DNA of 44,166 nt from Nocardia carnea (GTDB lineage Bacteria; Actinomycetota; Actinomycetes; Mycobacteriales; Mycobacteriaceae), in the NCBI RefSeq assembly GCF_029868325.1, contig NZ_JARWNW010000234.1, positions 1 through 44,166 on the forward strand, written 5' to 3'. Numbering within the stretch: position 1 is the first letter of the stretch; each line of letters opens with the position of its first letter. The position numbers and the translations under genes are program-made. Below, in pieces: positions 17,312 through 25,808 of the stretch. The notes below the pieces were generated by a model, which was not told where the DNA came from, did not search any database, and worked only from the letters and a program-made list of their open reading frames with translations.

Positions 17312-18335
17312 TCACTGCCTGGGTGGGTGGTCGGTCGAGACGGTCAACCGATTGTCCGGCGTCGAAGACGCGGTGGTGGTCAGCTGATACTGCGCCGGCC
17401 TGAAGCGCCGCGTCGCCCAGTAATACTCGAGGTGGGATTTCGGCCACATGGCGATCACTTTGCCATCGGCGTTGGTGTACCAACCGGGACAGTTGTCCGT
17501 GAATACGGTCTTGTCCAGACTGCATTGAAGCCAATCCTGGAATTCGCGGTACAGATCGTTGCGGATTTCCATCGCGATGATTCCGCGGTCGGCCTTGAAC
17601 TCGATCGCCTGGCGTATATAGGCGGCCTGTCGCTCGAGTGAGAAAACGATCGTGTTCGTGATGCTGTTGGTGTTCGGCCCGAACATCAAGACCTTCCGCC
17701 GCCATGCCGACAAGGTGCTGCCCGACCGCGGCCAGGTGACCATGACCCAGCCGTTCCTGAAGGCCTACTCGGAACTGCAGCATGAACATGTTCGGAAAGC
17801 TGGTGGTCGTCATGCCCAGGTACGCGTGGGCGCCCTGTTCCCAATGGGATGGGTACGCAACTCGAGGCCGTCCGTCCGAGGATACGGATCGGGGCGAGGA
17901 ATTCACTGGCTCGAAAGCCTGTACACCAGATGAGAACATCGGCGGCGACCTCGGTACCGTCTGGAGTGACACTCCGGACGGGGTGACGAGCTGCACGGCG
18001 GATCCGACGAGACGTACGTGCTTCTTGCCGAGCGTGCGATACCAGTCGTTGGACAGCAGTAGTCGGTTGCACAACATCTGGTAGCCGGGGATCGCGGCGG
18101 CCCGTTTGCCGGGGTCGGAGATATGGCGTCGGACCTTCAGCCTGACGATGTGTTCGTAAGCCCAGCGAACGGGCCGTAGTTTCCGGGTGACGAACGGCCA
18201 GCGAGCCTCGTAGGCGAGGAAGAGGAGATTGTGGTGGGTGATCGCGATGACATCGACCGGGACTTCGGTCCGGGGGAGTGCCCGGCGGTTGCGGATTCGC
18301 CACCCCGGGCGGTACCTACCGGGCTCGGAATCTCG
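17312..18335 (-). pseudogene. Baeyer-Villiger flavin monooxygenase relic
   Basis: Minus-strand remains of a flavin-containing (Baeyer-Villiger type) monooxygenase. Pieces in gene order are a basic segment near 18200; YQMLCNRLLLSNDWYRTL; VTPDGTEVAADVLIWCTGF (the conserved ATG-like end of the FAD part); FLAPIRILGR; AHAYLGMTTTSFPNMFML; LMFGPNTN; and the C-terminal block with VFTDNCPGWYTNADG to the stop at 17312. They are spread over three frames with at least four frame changes. The N-terminal FAD-binding GXGXXG and the BVMO fingerprint are missing, so it is a dead, truncated gene. Confidence 0.8.
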
Positions 18336-18353
18336 TAGGCCGGCCCGGTAGGT
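18314..18353 (-). terminator. hairpin terminator after the CocE gene
   Basis: Perfect 11-bp inverted repeat ACCTACCGGGC (18314-18324) / GCCCGGTAGGT (18343-18353) with an 18-nt loop, 20 nt past the stop of the minus-strand hydrolase gene. No T tract follows. It is well placed to end the transporter-hydrolase transcript. Confidence 0.55.
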
Positions 18354-18372
18354 CCGTGGATTGTTGTGGGTG

Positions 18373-20115
18373 TTACTGGTTGGGGAGTACCGGCACTTCG
18401 AGATAGGTCTGGGGTCCGTGGTTGATGGTTACCAGTCCTGCTGGTGCGGTGGGCTGCACTCGGGGGAAGTCGCCGCTGCTGAGGGTGACCCGTAGTTTTT
18501 CGCCGGTTTTGAAGCGCCAGTGTGTGTGACCGAGATCGATGGTGTATTGCACCGGCGCGTTGGCGGGTACGGGTTCTACTTTCTCCAGTGAGGTCCGCAG
18601 TTGCGCGCGCAGATTGCCGGTTTCGATCGGCAGAACTCGGCCGTCGGTGGTGACCGCCTCGAGTTTGCTGATGAAGTAGGTGTCGGCTGCGGTGATGGAG
18701 GCGTTGAGGTGCAGGGTTACCGGTCCGGCGACGACGGTGTCCTCCTCATAGGCGGGCAGTGTGAAGGTTGTGCGATCGGAGTTGTCACGTCCTTTCGAAT
18801 TGGTGGAACTTACTTCGCTCTCGGCTTGGTCGACGGTGGGTTCTGTGGGGACGTTGCCGGTCTGACCGACGGAGGGCCCGTCGTAGGGATTGGCCGAATA
18901 CGTGGTCTGGCCCGGGGCCGAGGGCTGATCGGCCAGTTGTCCTCCAGGTGCGGGGTAGAGGCGCTGATTTTCGACTGTTGGGGCGGGCCATTGAGCGTGT
19001 TTGGTCCATCGGCCGCCCCCGTGCTCGGAGGTGGATTCGAAGCTGGTGACCCGATCCGCGGGGAGGTCGGCGCCGTCGCGCTTGGAGACCCAGTGATCGA
19101 ACCATTGCAGAACGGTGGCGTAAGAGATGGCGACTGCTGGGTCGGGGTCGTTTGGGCCACGATTCTTGCCCGGCACTGAGAAACCGCCGGCGTGGTCCCA
19201 CGGGCCGTACAGCAGCCACGTCTGCTCCGGTTTCTGCCGGAAGGCATCGAAGCCGCCAGCTTTGAAGATGTCGAAGTAGCCGCCGACGTAGAGCACCGGC
19301 ACGTTTGCCGAGGCGAGTTTGTTCGTTGTGGCGACCTGCTTCCAGTATTTGTCGTAGGTGGGGTGGTTCTGGAAGCTGCGCAGGGTGTCGGCATGGGCTT
19401 GTGGGCTGATGATCGGCGCTTCGGTTGCCCACCAGGTGCCATCGGTGGTGGGGACGCCGCCGGGGTAGACCCACTCGGCGTAGATGTTGGTCGGCGAGAC
19501 CACGGGAACGATGGTGCGCAGGTGAGGGGGGTTGAGTGCGGCCACGCGGTAGGCGGTGATCGATCCGTAACTGCCGCCGACTTGTCCGACGTCGCCGGTG
19601 GAGTACGGCTGGGCGGCCAGCCATTCGATGAGGTCGTAGTTGTCGAGGGGTTCCACCGGTTGGAACCACGACGGGAATTCACCGCCGGACTCGCCGCTGC
19701 CGCGCACGTTGCAGACCGCGACGTTGTAGCCGCGTTCAGCCAGGTACTCGGACTGGTTGTCCGACGCGTCGAGTGCATACGGGGTGAAATTCAGGACGAC
19801 GCTCGGATATCTGCCGTCGCTGGCTTTCCCGTCGTGTCCGGGACGGAAAAGATTGCATGCCAGGTCGGTTCCATCCCGGGTGGGAACGCGCACGGCCGTT
19901 TTGACGGCGTCGAAGTCGGCTTGGCGATCGTAGGCCAGCCACTGGCGTACATCGTCGGGTCCGGGGGCATCGATCAACTGCGCTTGCCCGGAGGCGCTGG
20001 AGTCGGAGTCCCGGCCTTGCGACGACGACGGGTCCGTGGAGCAGCCGGCGAGGACGAGTGCGGCACCGAGGGCCGCCGCCACTTTCAGGGCGAACGGTCG
20101 TGTTGTCGGTTTCAA
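18373..20115 (-). CDS. CocE/NonD family hydrolase, putative lipoprotein
   Basis: A 580-residue CocE/NonD (X-Pro dipeptidyl-peptidase S15-like) serine hydrolase. It begins with a lipoprotein signal: a basic head, a hydrophobic core and lipobox LAGC with C25, so it is probably anchored outside the membrane. The alpha/beta-hydrolase domain has the oxyanion Tyr region NFTPYALD (about 110), NVRGSGESGGEF, and the nucleophile S182 in GGSYGS. The His lies in YGPWDHAGGF. The C-terminal jelly-roll domain (about 420-580) has the typical HLNASI strand and ends near YLEVPVLP. Family members cleave esters or amides such as cocaine. It lies 51 nt after the MHS permease gene, so it likely releases the acid that the permease imports. 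Confidence 0.9.
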   Translation of the reverse strand: MKPTTRPFALKVAAALGAALVLAGCSTDPSSSQGRDSDSSASGQAQLIDAPGPDDVRQWLAYDRQADFDAVKTAVRVPTRDGTDLACNLFRPGHDGKASDGRYPSVVLNFTPYALDASDNQSEYLAERGYNVAVCNVRGSGESGGEFPSWFQPVEPLDNYDLIEWLAAQPYSTGDVGQVGGSYGSITAYRVAALNPPHLRTIVPVVSPTNIYAEWVYPGGVPTTDGTWWATEAPIISPQAHADTLRSFQNHPTYDKYWKQVATTNKLASANVPVLYVGGYFDIFKAGGFDAFRQKPEQTWLLYGPWDHAGGFSVPGKNRGPNDPDPAVAISYATVLQWFDHWVSKRDGADLPADRVTSFESTSEHGGGRWTKHAQWPAPTVENQRLYPAPGGQLADQPSAPGQTTYSANPYDGPSVGQTGNVPTEPTVDQAESEVSSTNSKGRDNSDRTTFTLPAYEEDTVVAGPVTLHLNASITAADTYFISKLEAVTTDGRVLPIETGNLRAQLRTSLEKVEPVPANAPVQYTIDLGHTHWRFKTGEKLRVTLSSGDFPRVQPTAPAGLVTINHGPQTYLEVPVLPNQ

Positions 20116-20166
20116 GGGTATTGCACTTCCTTTCGGAGTTCAGTCGTGGGCGGGTTCACGTGATCG

Positions 20167-21507
20167 TCAGAGCGCCCGGTGGCGGGTTTCGGTGAGGATT
20201 GCTGTGCACACGAAGCTCAGGACTCCGATCGCGGCGAGCATGATGCCGATGGCGAACGCTCCGTAGGAGGCGGCCAGGGGCGCGGCGACCAGTGGTGGGA
20301 CGGCGCCGCCGAGTACGCCGCCGAGGTTGTAGCCGAGACCTGCGCCGGTGTAGCGGTGCCGGGTTTCGAACAGTTCGGGCAGGAAAGCGCCGATCGGGCC
20401 GTATGCGATACCGAAGATCATCAGCGTGATACAGATCCCGGCCAGGAAAGCGATCGGGTTCCCGGTGTTGAGCAGGGGGAACAGGGCCAGTGACCACACT
20501 GTCGCTAGCCCGGCCGAGCAGAGGATGACCTTGCGCCTTCCGATTCGGTCGGAGTACATCGCGGAGACGATGATGGTTGCCGCGAACGCGACTGCCGCGG
20601 CGATACCGGCGACGAGGACGAAGGGCCGGCTGAAGCCGAGTGTTGTGGTGCCGTAGCTGGTGAGATACGCGGTGCCCATATAGAAGAAGGCGAACACGAT
20701 CGCCAGCGCGCCGGCCGACAGCAGGATCTCGCGTGCCTGGCTGCGCCAGGCGCCCAGGAACGGTGCACGCTCGGTAGTGGATTCGGCTGCCTGGCGTTCG
20801 CGGTCGGCGCGGAAGACGGGGGTTTCCTCGATCGCCAGCCGCATGTAGAGGCCGATGAGTACCAGCACTCCGGAGAAGAGGAACGGCAGGCGCCAGCCCC
20901 ACGACAGGAATGCTTCGTTGGTATCGCCCAATAGCGCACCGGTGACGAGGAAGGTGCCGCTCGAGAGGGCGAAGGCGATGGCCGGGCCTAGTTGCGGGAA
21001 CATCGCATAGAGCCCGCGTTGGGCGGGTGGAGCGTATTCGGCGGTGAGGAGATTGGCTCCGGCCCATTCACCGCCGACCGCGAAGCCTTGACCGAACCGG
21101 AGGACCACCAGTGCGATGGGCGCGACGACACCGATGGCGTCCGCTGTGGGTAGACAGCCGATGAGCACCGTGGATACGCCCATCAGCAGCAAGGTCGAGA
21201 TCAAAGTTGCCTTGCGGCCGATCCGGTCGCCGAAGTGGCCGAACAGCATCGCACCGGCCGGAAGTGCGATGAACGCGACCGCGAAGGTGGCGAACGAGGC
21301 CACGGTCGCGGCGACCGACCCCAGTGCGGGGAAGAACACCGTGGGGAACACGAGTGCCGCGGCGGTGCCGTAGATGAAGAAGTCGTAGAACTCGATCGTC
21401 GTGCCGATGCAGCTGGCGATGGCCACGCGCACGACGCCGGTTTGCCGTGATCGTGTCGTGGTATCGGCCGTGGTGGCCGGTGGGTGATCGCCGAATGACG
21501 TACTCAT
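20167..21507 (-). CDS. MHS family MFS permease
   Basis: A 446-residue, 12-helix major facilitator transporter of the metabolite:H+ symporter (MHS) group, whose known members import shikimate, proline/betaine, alpha-ketoglutarate, citrate or aromatic acids. Diagnostic segments are IGTTIEFYDFFIYGTAAAL in helix 1, GHFGDRIGRKATL in loop 2-3, LRFGQGFAVGGEWAGA in helix 4 and SWGWRLPFLFSG in helix 6. I start at ATG 21507 with GAGAAAG upstream; the longer frame has no support. Operator-like repeats at 21610-21646 precede it. It is likely co-transcribed with the CocE gene and supplies the acid used by the ligase and crotonase genes. Confidence 0.92.
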   Translation of the reverse strand: MSTSFGDHPPATTADTTTRSRQTGVVRVAIASCIGTTIEFYDFFIYGTAAALVFPTVFFPALGSVAATVASFATFAVAFIALPAGAMLFGHFGDRIGRKATLISTLLLMGVSTVLIGCLPTADAIGVVAPIALVVLRFGQGFAVGGEWAGANLLTAEYAPPAQRGLYAMFPQLGPAIAFALSSGTFLVTGALLGDTNEAFLSWGWRLPFLFSGVLVLIGLYMRLAIEETPVFRADRERQAAESTTERAPFLGAWRSQAREILLSAGALAIVFAFFYMGTAYLTSYGTTTLGFSRPFVLVAGIAAAVAFAATIIVSAMYSDRIGRRKVILCSAGLATVWSLALFPLLNTGNPIAFLAGICITLMIFGIAYGPIGAFLPELFETRHRYTGAGLGYNLGGVLGGAVPPLVAAPLAASYGAFAIGIMLAAIGVLSFVCTAILTETRHRAL

Positions 21508-21609
21508 ATCGGATGCTTTCTCGCGAGGAGCCGGCGCACAGGACCGCCGGATTGCGGTGATATCCGCAGACAGGGGGGTGTGACTGCTGTCACTCACCCA
21601 GAGGTACGG

Positions 21610-21646
21610 TACTACATCGGGTACTGAAAATGTAGTAAAAGTACCC
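21610..21646. promoter_or_regulatory. operator-like inverted repeats upstream of the MHS permease
   Basis: Two interlocked inverted repeats: TACTACAT (21610-21617) / ATGTAGTA (21630-21637), and GGGTACT (21619-21625) / AGTACCC (21640-21646). GGGTAC and AGTACCC recur at 25080-25120 between the ligase and TetR genes, which suggests one regulator serves both promoters. Confidence 0.55.
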
Positions 21647-21803
21647 AGATATTTCGTTCGGAGCGAACACCGAGCGAACGCGTCAGCGGGTGCGAGCACG
21701 CCGCTATGCCCGGCCCGCCACCAGGGCAGTGAGTCGGGCATGGCGACGATGTTCGGTTGAGCTCAGGTGCACCGGCTTTCGGCTGCCGGATGGTCCGCGG
21801 TCG

Positions 21804-22562
21804 TTATCGGATGGAGGAGCCGATGCCGAGGCCGCCGTCGACGTCGAGGACGATGCCGGTGATGTAGCGGGCGGCCGGGGAACAGAGGAAGGCCGCGGCT
21901 TCAGCGATATCGGCGGGGTCGCCGCTGGTGCGCTGCGGCACTTTGGCGATCAGTTTGTCGCGGGCGGCGGCATTCATGGACGCCAGCATGGGTGTTTCGA
22001 TGAGGCCGGGGGCGATGGCGTTGGCGGTGATCCCGTTGCGCGCCGTTTCCAGGGCGAGGGTTCGGGTAAGCCCGACGATGCCGGCTTTGGCGGCTACGTA
22101 GTTGGCTTGGCCGAAGTTGCCGCGCCAGCTCATGGAGGAGAACGACAGGATGCGCCCGTAGTTGCGTGCTCGCATGTGGGGCAGGGCTGCGCGCGCGCAG
22201 TAGAACGTGCCGGACAGGGAAACGTCGATCACCGCGTGCCAGTCGGTGTCGTCGATGTTCTCGGCGCGGTTGTCGCGGATGATGCCGGCGGCATTGACCA
22301 GGACGTCGAGGCGGTCGTAGCGGTCGGCGAGCCCGTCGATCCAGGCCGTGACCTGTGTGGAGTCGGTGACGTCCAAGGCATGGGCGTCGGCGGCTCGGCC
22401 GGTCGCGGTCGTGATCTGTTGGGCGGTGTTGCGGGCGGCGTCGATGTTGATATCGGCGATCGCGACCGTGGCGCCTTCTCGGGCGAACTGGTGTGCCATG
22501 GTGGCGCCGAGGCCTTGGGCGGCACCGGTGATGGCTACGACCTGGGAATCGAAGCGGTTCAT
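21804..22562 (-). CDS. SDR family oxidoreductase (3-hydroxyacyl-CoA dehydrogenase-like)
   Basis: A 252-residue classical SDR. Features are the cofactor motif TGAAQGLG (12-19), an Asp at the end of strand 2 (IADI, NAD preference), NAAG at 90-93, S142, Y155 and K159, and the C-terminal DVDGGL. The best-fitting job, from its neighbours, is oxidation of a 3-hydroxyacyl-CoA made by the crotonase-fold enzyme; the sequence itself resembles FabG-type reductases, which do the reverse. The ATG at 22562 overlaps the crotonase gene stop (ATGA), so it is the third gene of a coupled ligase-crotonase-SDR operon. Confidence 0.92.
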   Translation of the reverse strand: MNRFDSQVVAITGAAQGLGATMAHQFAREGATVAIADINIDAARNTAQQITTATGRAADAHALDVTDSTQVTAWIDGLADRYDRLDVLVNAAGIIRDNRAENIDDTDWHAVIDVSLSGTFYCARAALPHMRARNYGRILSFSSMSWRGNFGQANYVAAKAGIVGLTRTLALETARNGITANAIAPGLIETPMLASMNAAARDKLIAKVPQRTSGDPADIAEAAAFLCSPAARYITGIVLDVDGGLGIGSSIR

Positions 22563-23374
22563 GATGCTCCTGTCTGCGAGATGACGTCGGGTGCGGGTGT
22601 TGCGCGGCGGGCGAGGAACCGTGCGAGCGCCGCCGGCACGTCGTGGGTGCTCCAATGGGAGTCGAAGACATCGAGTTCGAATGCGAATCCCTCGTGGGGG
22701 CCGAGCTCGTCTAGGTCGAACAGGAGCCGTTTGAACGCGTGCTGGGCCGCGCCGCGGCGCGCGGCCAGGGTGCTGGCGGCTTCGGTCGCCGCGTCGAGCA
22801 AGGTGTCCCCGGGGACGACGCGGTGGAGCCAGCCGGTGGCAGCGAGTTCGGAAGCGGGCAGCAGTTCGCCGGTCAGTGCCAGCCACCGGGCCATAGAGGG
22901 GCCGAGCTTGCGAGGCAGTCGCACGCTTGCTCCACCGGCCGGCAACAGATCGTTGCGGACGTGGCCGTCGCCGATGAGCGCGGTGTCGGCCGCGAGGACG
23001 ATATCGCAGGCCAATGCCAATTCCATGCCACCGGCGACGGCGTGACCGTTCAGTGCGGCCACCACCGGCAAGGGCGTGGTTTCCAGGCGCGTGCACAGTG
23101 CAGAAACGTTGCGCAGGAAGCCGATCGGGGATTGTCCGGCGTCGTGCAGCTCGAGGAAGTACTTCAGGTCCGCACCGGCGCAGAACGACGGGCCGGCTCC
23201 GGTGAGCACGATCGCCGCGGCACCGGGATCGGCCTCGGCGGCGCTGATCGCGTGTTCCAGTCCGGTGATCACCTCGGGGTTGAGTGCGTTGCGGTGGCGG
23301 GGCCGGTTGAGGGTGACGATCCGGAGCGGTCCCTGTTCGGTGACCAGTACGGCCTCGTTCCCGGTGGCGCTCAT
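22559..23374 (-). CDS. enoyl-CoA hydratase/isomerase (crotonase) family protein
   Basis: A 271-residue crotonase-fold protein. The CoA oxyanion hole is present in CAGADLKYFLEL (65-76) and NGHAVAGGMELALACD (109-124). Of the two catalytic glutamates of rat enoyl-CoA hydratase (E144, E164), the first matches E118, but the position 20 residues on is H138 in IGDGHVRNDLLP, not the usual PE. It may therefore not be a standard hydratase and could catalyse another CoA-ester reaction such as hydrolysis, isomerisation or retro-aldol cleavage. It is coupled by ATGA to both the ligase gene before it and the SDR gene after it. Confidence 0.9.
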   Translation of the reverse strand: MSATGNEAVLVTEQGPLRIVTLNRPRHRNALNPEVITGLEHAISAAEADPGAAAIVLTGAGPSFCAGADLKYFLELHDAGQSPIGFLRNVSALCTRLETTPLPVVAALNGHAVAGGMELALACDIVLAADTALIGDGHVRNDLLPAGGASVRLPRKLGPSMARWLALTGELLPASELAATGWLHRVVPGDTLLDAATEAASTLAARRGAAQHAFKRLLFDLDELGPHEGFAFELDVFDSHWSTHDVPAALARFLARRATPAPDVISQTGAS

Positions 23375-25050
23375 GACGAGGCACTTTCGGTGCTGAGCTG
23401 CTCGCGGCGCTGCCTGCGCAGTTCAGCTCGCTGGATCTTCCCACTGGGCGTTTTCGGCAGCGCGTCGACCACATGAATCCGGCGCGGATAGGCATGGGCA
23501 GCGTAGTTGGTCTTGACCCATTGCTGCAGTTCGCCGGCGATCGAGGTATCGTCGCCCGTCTGGTTCGCGGCGAGGACGACGTAGGCCTCCACCACTTCTC
23601 CGCGGACGCGGTCGGGCGCGGCGACTACCGCGCACTCGACGACCGCGGGATGAGTCAGCAACACCGATTCGATATCGAACGGGCCGATGCGATAGCCGGC
23701 CATCAAGATCACATCGTCGTCCCGGGAAGAGAATCGGATGAGCCCATCGGCGTCGATGGCGGCTATGTCACCGGTAAGGAAATACCGGCGCTGCTCGCGA
23801 CCACCGGCGTCCTCGATCTGCTCTTCTCCGGTGCCGCGGAATCGTGCCGCCGTCGCGGCAGCGTTGTCGGCGTACCCGGTGAAGGTCATCAGGACGCTGG
23901 CGGCGACATCGACGGCCAGTTGGCCGATTTCGCCGGACTCGGCGACGATATCGGAATCGGGACGCAATACCGTCATGGTCCAGCCGGGCAGAGCCGCACC
24001 CATCGCGCCCTCGAGAATGGGATGCTCGAGAAGCGGGTGATGGGCGTAGCCGATCGGCATCCCCAGTTCGGTCTGACCGTAGTGATCGTGCACTTGCAGA
24101 CCGAGCGCTTGCCGGGCCCACTCGTTGACCTCCGGTGTCAACGGTTCACCGGCACTGGACAGCCGGCGCAGTACTAGTCCCTGCGGCACTCCCGCCTCGT
24201 CGGCGAGTAGACCGCGGTACACCGTCGGGGCGGCCGCGAAATCGGTGACCTGCAGATTCTTCAACACCCGCCAGGTCGTCTGCGCGGTGAACCCTCCTCT
24301 GACCAGGATGGTGCCGACTCCGGCCGCCAACGGCGCCACGATCGCGGTGTAGAGCCCGTAGGCCCACCCCGGATCTGCACCACACCAGAACACACTGTCC
24401 GCTTCGACGCCCAGCCCGAACTCCAGATAGCTCTGCCACCCAGCCGCATAGCGCACGGGATGCACCACGGCCTTCGGCTTCCCGGTGGTACCGGAGGTGA
24501 ACATGTGCACCAATGACCCATCGCCGCCGACCGCCACCGACCCCTGCTCGGCCGCAGCTGCATCGGTGATCGACGAGGTCTGCTCGTTCAGGATCGCCGC
24601 GGACTCGTGCGCGCCGTTGACGATGAGCTGCCACGGCCCAGCAGGCACTTTGCCGGCCTGGTCGTCATCGGCGACAACCACCGCGACTGCGGCATCGGTG
24701 AGCCGCGCGGACACTGTTGCCGGCGCGAACGCGGTGAACAACGGCACGTACACCGCACCCAGCCGCCAGATACCGACCAGCACAGCCAGCAGCTCGGGGC
24801 TCTTGCCCATCAGGGTCGCCACCCGATCACCACGGCCGACACCACGATCGGCCAACACAACTGCAACCCGTCGGGACTGCTCGGCGAGCTCGCCGAAAGT
24901 CATCGTGCGCACCGAGTGATCGGTGTCGACGAACGTCAACGCGACGGCGTCGGGCCGGTGGCGATCACACAGCAGATGGGCGACGTCGACCTGAGCGCCG
25001 GTAAAGCTTGCGAGAATGTCGAGGACGCGCGCCTCGATAGGAGATGTCAT
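23371..25050 (-). CDS. acyl-CoA synthetase / AMP-dependent acid:CoA ligase
   Basis: A 559-residue ANL-superfamily enzyme that activates a carboxylic acid with ATP and CoA. The ATP loop is FTSGTTGKPKAVVHP, the A5 motif is HDHYGQTELGMPIG, and the hinge and C-terminal lysine lie in LPKTPSGKIQRAELRR. The overall pattern, including the GAVYVPLF segment and a GYRIGPFDIES hinge, is nearest to acetyl-CoA and medium-chain acyl-CoA synthetases. The start is ATG 25050 with GGAG upstream; the frame is open further but unsupported. It is the first gene of the ligase-crotonase-SDR operon, divergent from a TetR gene, with operator-like repeats between. Confidence 0.93.
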   Translation of the reverse strand: MTSPIEARVLDILASFTGAQVDVAHLLCDRHRPDAVALTFVDTDHSVRTMTFGELAEQSRRVAVVLADRGVGRGDRVATLMGKSPELLAVLVGIWRLGAVYVPLFTAFAPATVSARLTDAAVAVVVADDDQAGKVPAGPWQLIVNGAHESAAILNEQTSSITDAAAAEQGSVAVGGDGSLVHMFTSGTTGKPKAVVHPVRYAAGWQSYLEFGLGVEADSVFWCGADPGWAYGLYTAIVAPLAAGVGTILVRGGFTAQTTWRVLKNLQVTDFAAAPTVYRGLLADEAGVPQGLVLRRLSSAGEPLTPEVNEWARQALGLQVHDHYGQTELGMPIGYAHHPLLEHPILEGAMGAALPGWTMTVLRPDSDIVAESGEIGQLAVDVAASVLMTFTGYADNAAATAARFRGTGEEQIEDAGGREQRRYFLTGDIAAIDADGLIRFSSRDDDVILMAGYRIGPFDIESVLLTHPAVVECAVVAAPDRVRGEVVEAYVVLAANQTGDDTSIAGELQQWVKTNYAAHAYPRRIHVVDALPKTPSGKIQRAELRRQRREQLSTESASS

Positions 25051-25079
25051 GTCCCACTCCGTTGGGGATTGTCGAACTT

Positions 25080-25120
25080 GGGTACCGAAAGAATTCTGAA
25101 AGTACCCAATAAAGTACCCC
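25080..25120. promoter_or_regulatory. operator-like repeats in the ligase/TetR divergent promoter
   Basis: GGGTAC at 25080-25085, AGTACCC at 25101-25107 and AGTACCC again at 25113-25119 (plus one more C). The first two form an inverted repeat with a 16-nt spacer and the last two are direct repeats 12 nt apart. The same elements occur upstream of the MHS permease. Likely target of the TetR at 25182. Confidence 0.6.
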
Positions 25121-25181
25121 ATGGTTGGAGGGTGCGGAAAGGGGGACCTGCACGTTGCCCTGCCTGTGCCAGACTCTCGGC

Positions 25182-25808
25182 ATGGCAGCTGTGTCCCCGC
25201 GTGCGCGATCATCGGTGAAAACCCCCCGCCGACGGCGGGTGGACTCGACACGTAGAAACGATCTGCTCGACAGCATCGAGCAGATCTTCCTCGACGAAGG
25301 ATTCACCGCGGTCACCATCGGAGAACTCACCGAACGACTGCACTGCTCCCGGGCAACGCTCTACAGCGTCGCCCAGACCAAAGAGCAGCTGGTCGTTCTG
25401 GCCACCAAGCAGTTCTTTCGCACGTCGGCCGAGTGCATCGAACGGCGCGTCGCCGAGAAGTCCGACCCCCGCGAGCGCATCCTCACCTACCTCAGCGGTG
25501 TCGCCGAGGCCATGCGGCGCAACTCGCAGGCCTTCTACGACGATATGGTCGCCTTCGCTCCGACGGCCGAGGTCTACGCCCGCAACACCGAGCGCGCCGC
25601 CGCACGGGTGCGCGAGCTCATCGATGAAGGAGTCGCCACCGGACAGTTCCGAGCCACCGACGGGAACTTCGCCGCACAACTGGTGGCCCTCGCGATCGAA
25701 AGTGTGCAATCGGGGGTGCTACTTGAGCGCACCGGGATGACTGCTGCCGACGCATTCAACGAACTCGGAACTCTGCTACTCAACGGACTCCTCCGCGGTG
25801 CCGACTGA
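25182..25808 (+). CDS. TetR family transcriptional regulator
   Basis: A 208-residue TetR-type regulator with a basic N-terminal arm (KTPRRRRVDSTRR). Its helix-turn-helix lies at about residues 26-70, where FLDEGFTAVTIGELTERL and CSRATLYSVAQTKEQLV carry the classic LY pair of the recognition helix. The C-terminal half is a helical ligand and dimer domain. ATG 25182 is 6 nt after CAGACT, a fair -10 box, so the mRNA may be leaderless; GTG 25191 is an alternative start. It diverges from the ligase operon, so it probably represses that operon, and through the shared repeats the permease-CocE pair, until an acyl-CoA or related ligand binds. Confidence 0.9.
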   Translation: MAAVSPRARSSVKTPRRRRVDSTRRNDLLDSIEQIFLDEGFTAVTIGELTERLHCSRATLYSVAQTKEQLVVLATKQFFRTSAECIERRVAEKSDPRERILTYLSGVAEAMRRNSQAFYDDMVAFAPTAEVYARNTERAAARVRELIDEGVATGQFRATDGNFAAQLVALAIESVQSGVLLERTGMTAADAFNELGTLLLNGLLRGAD

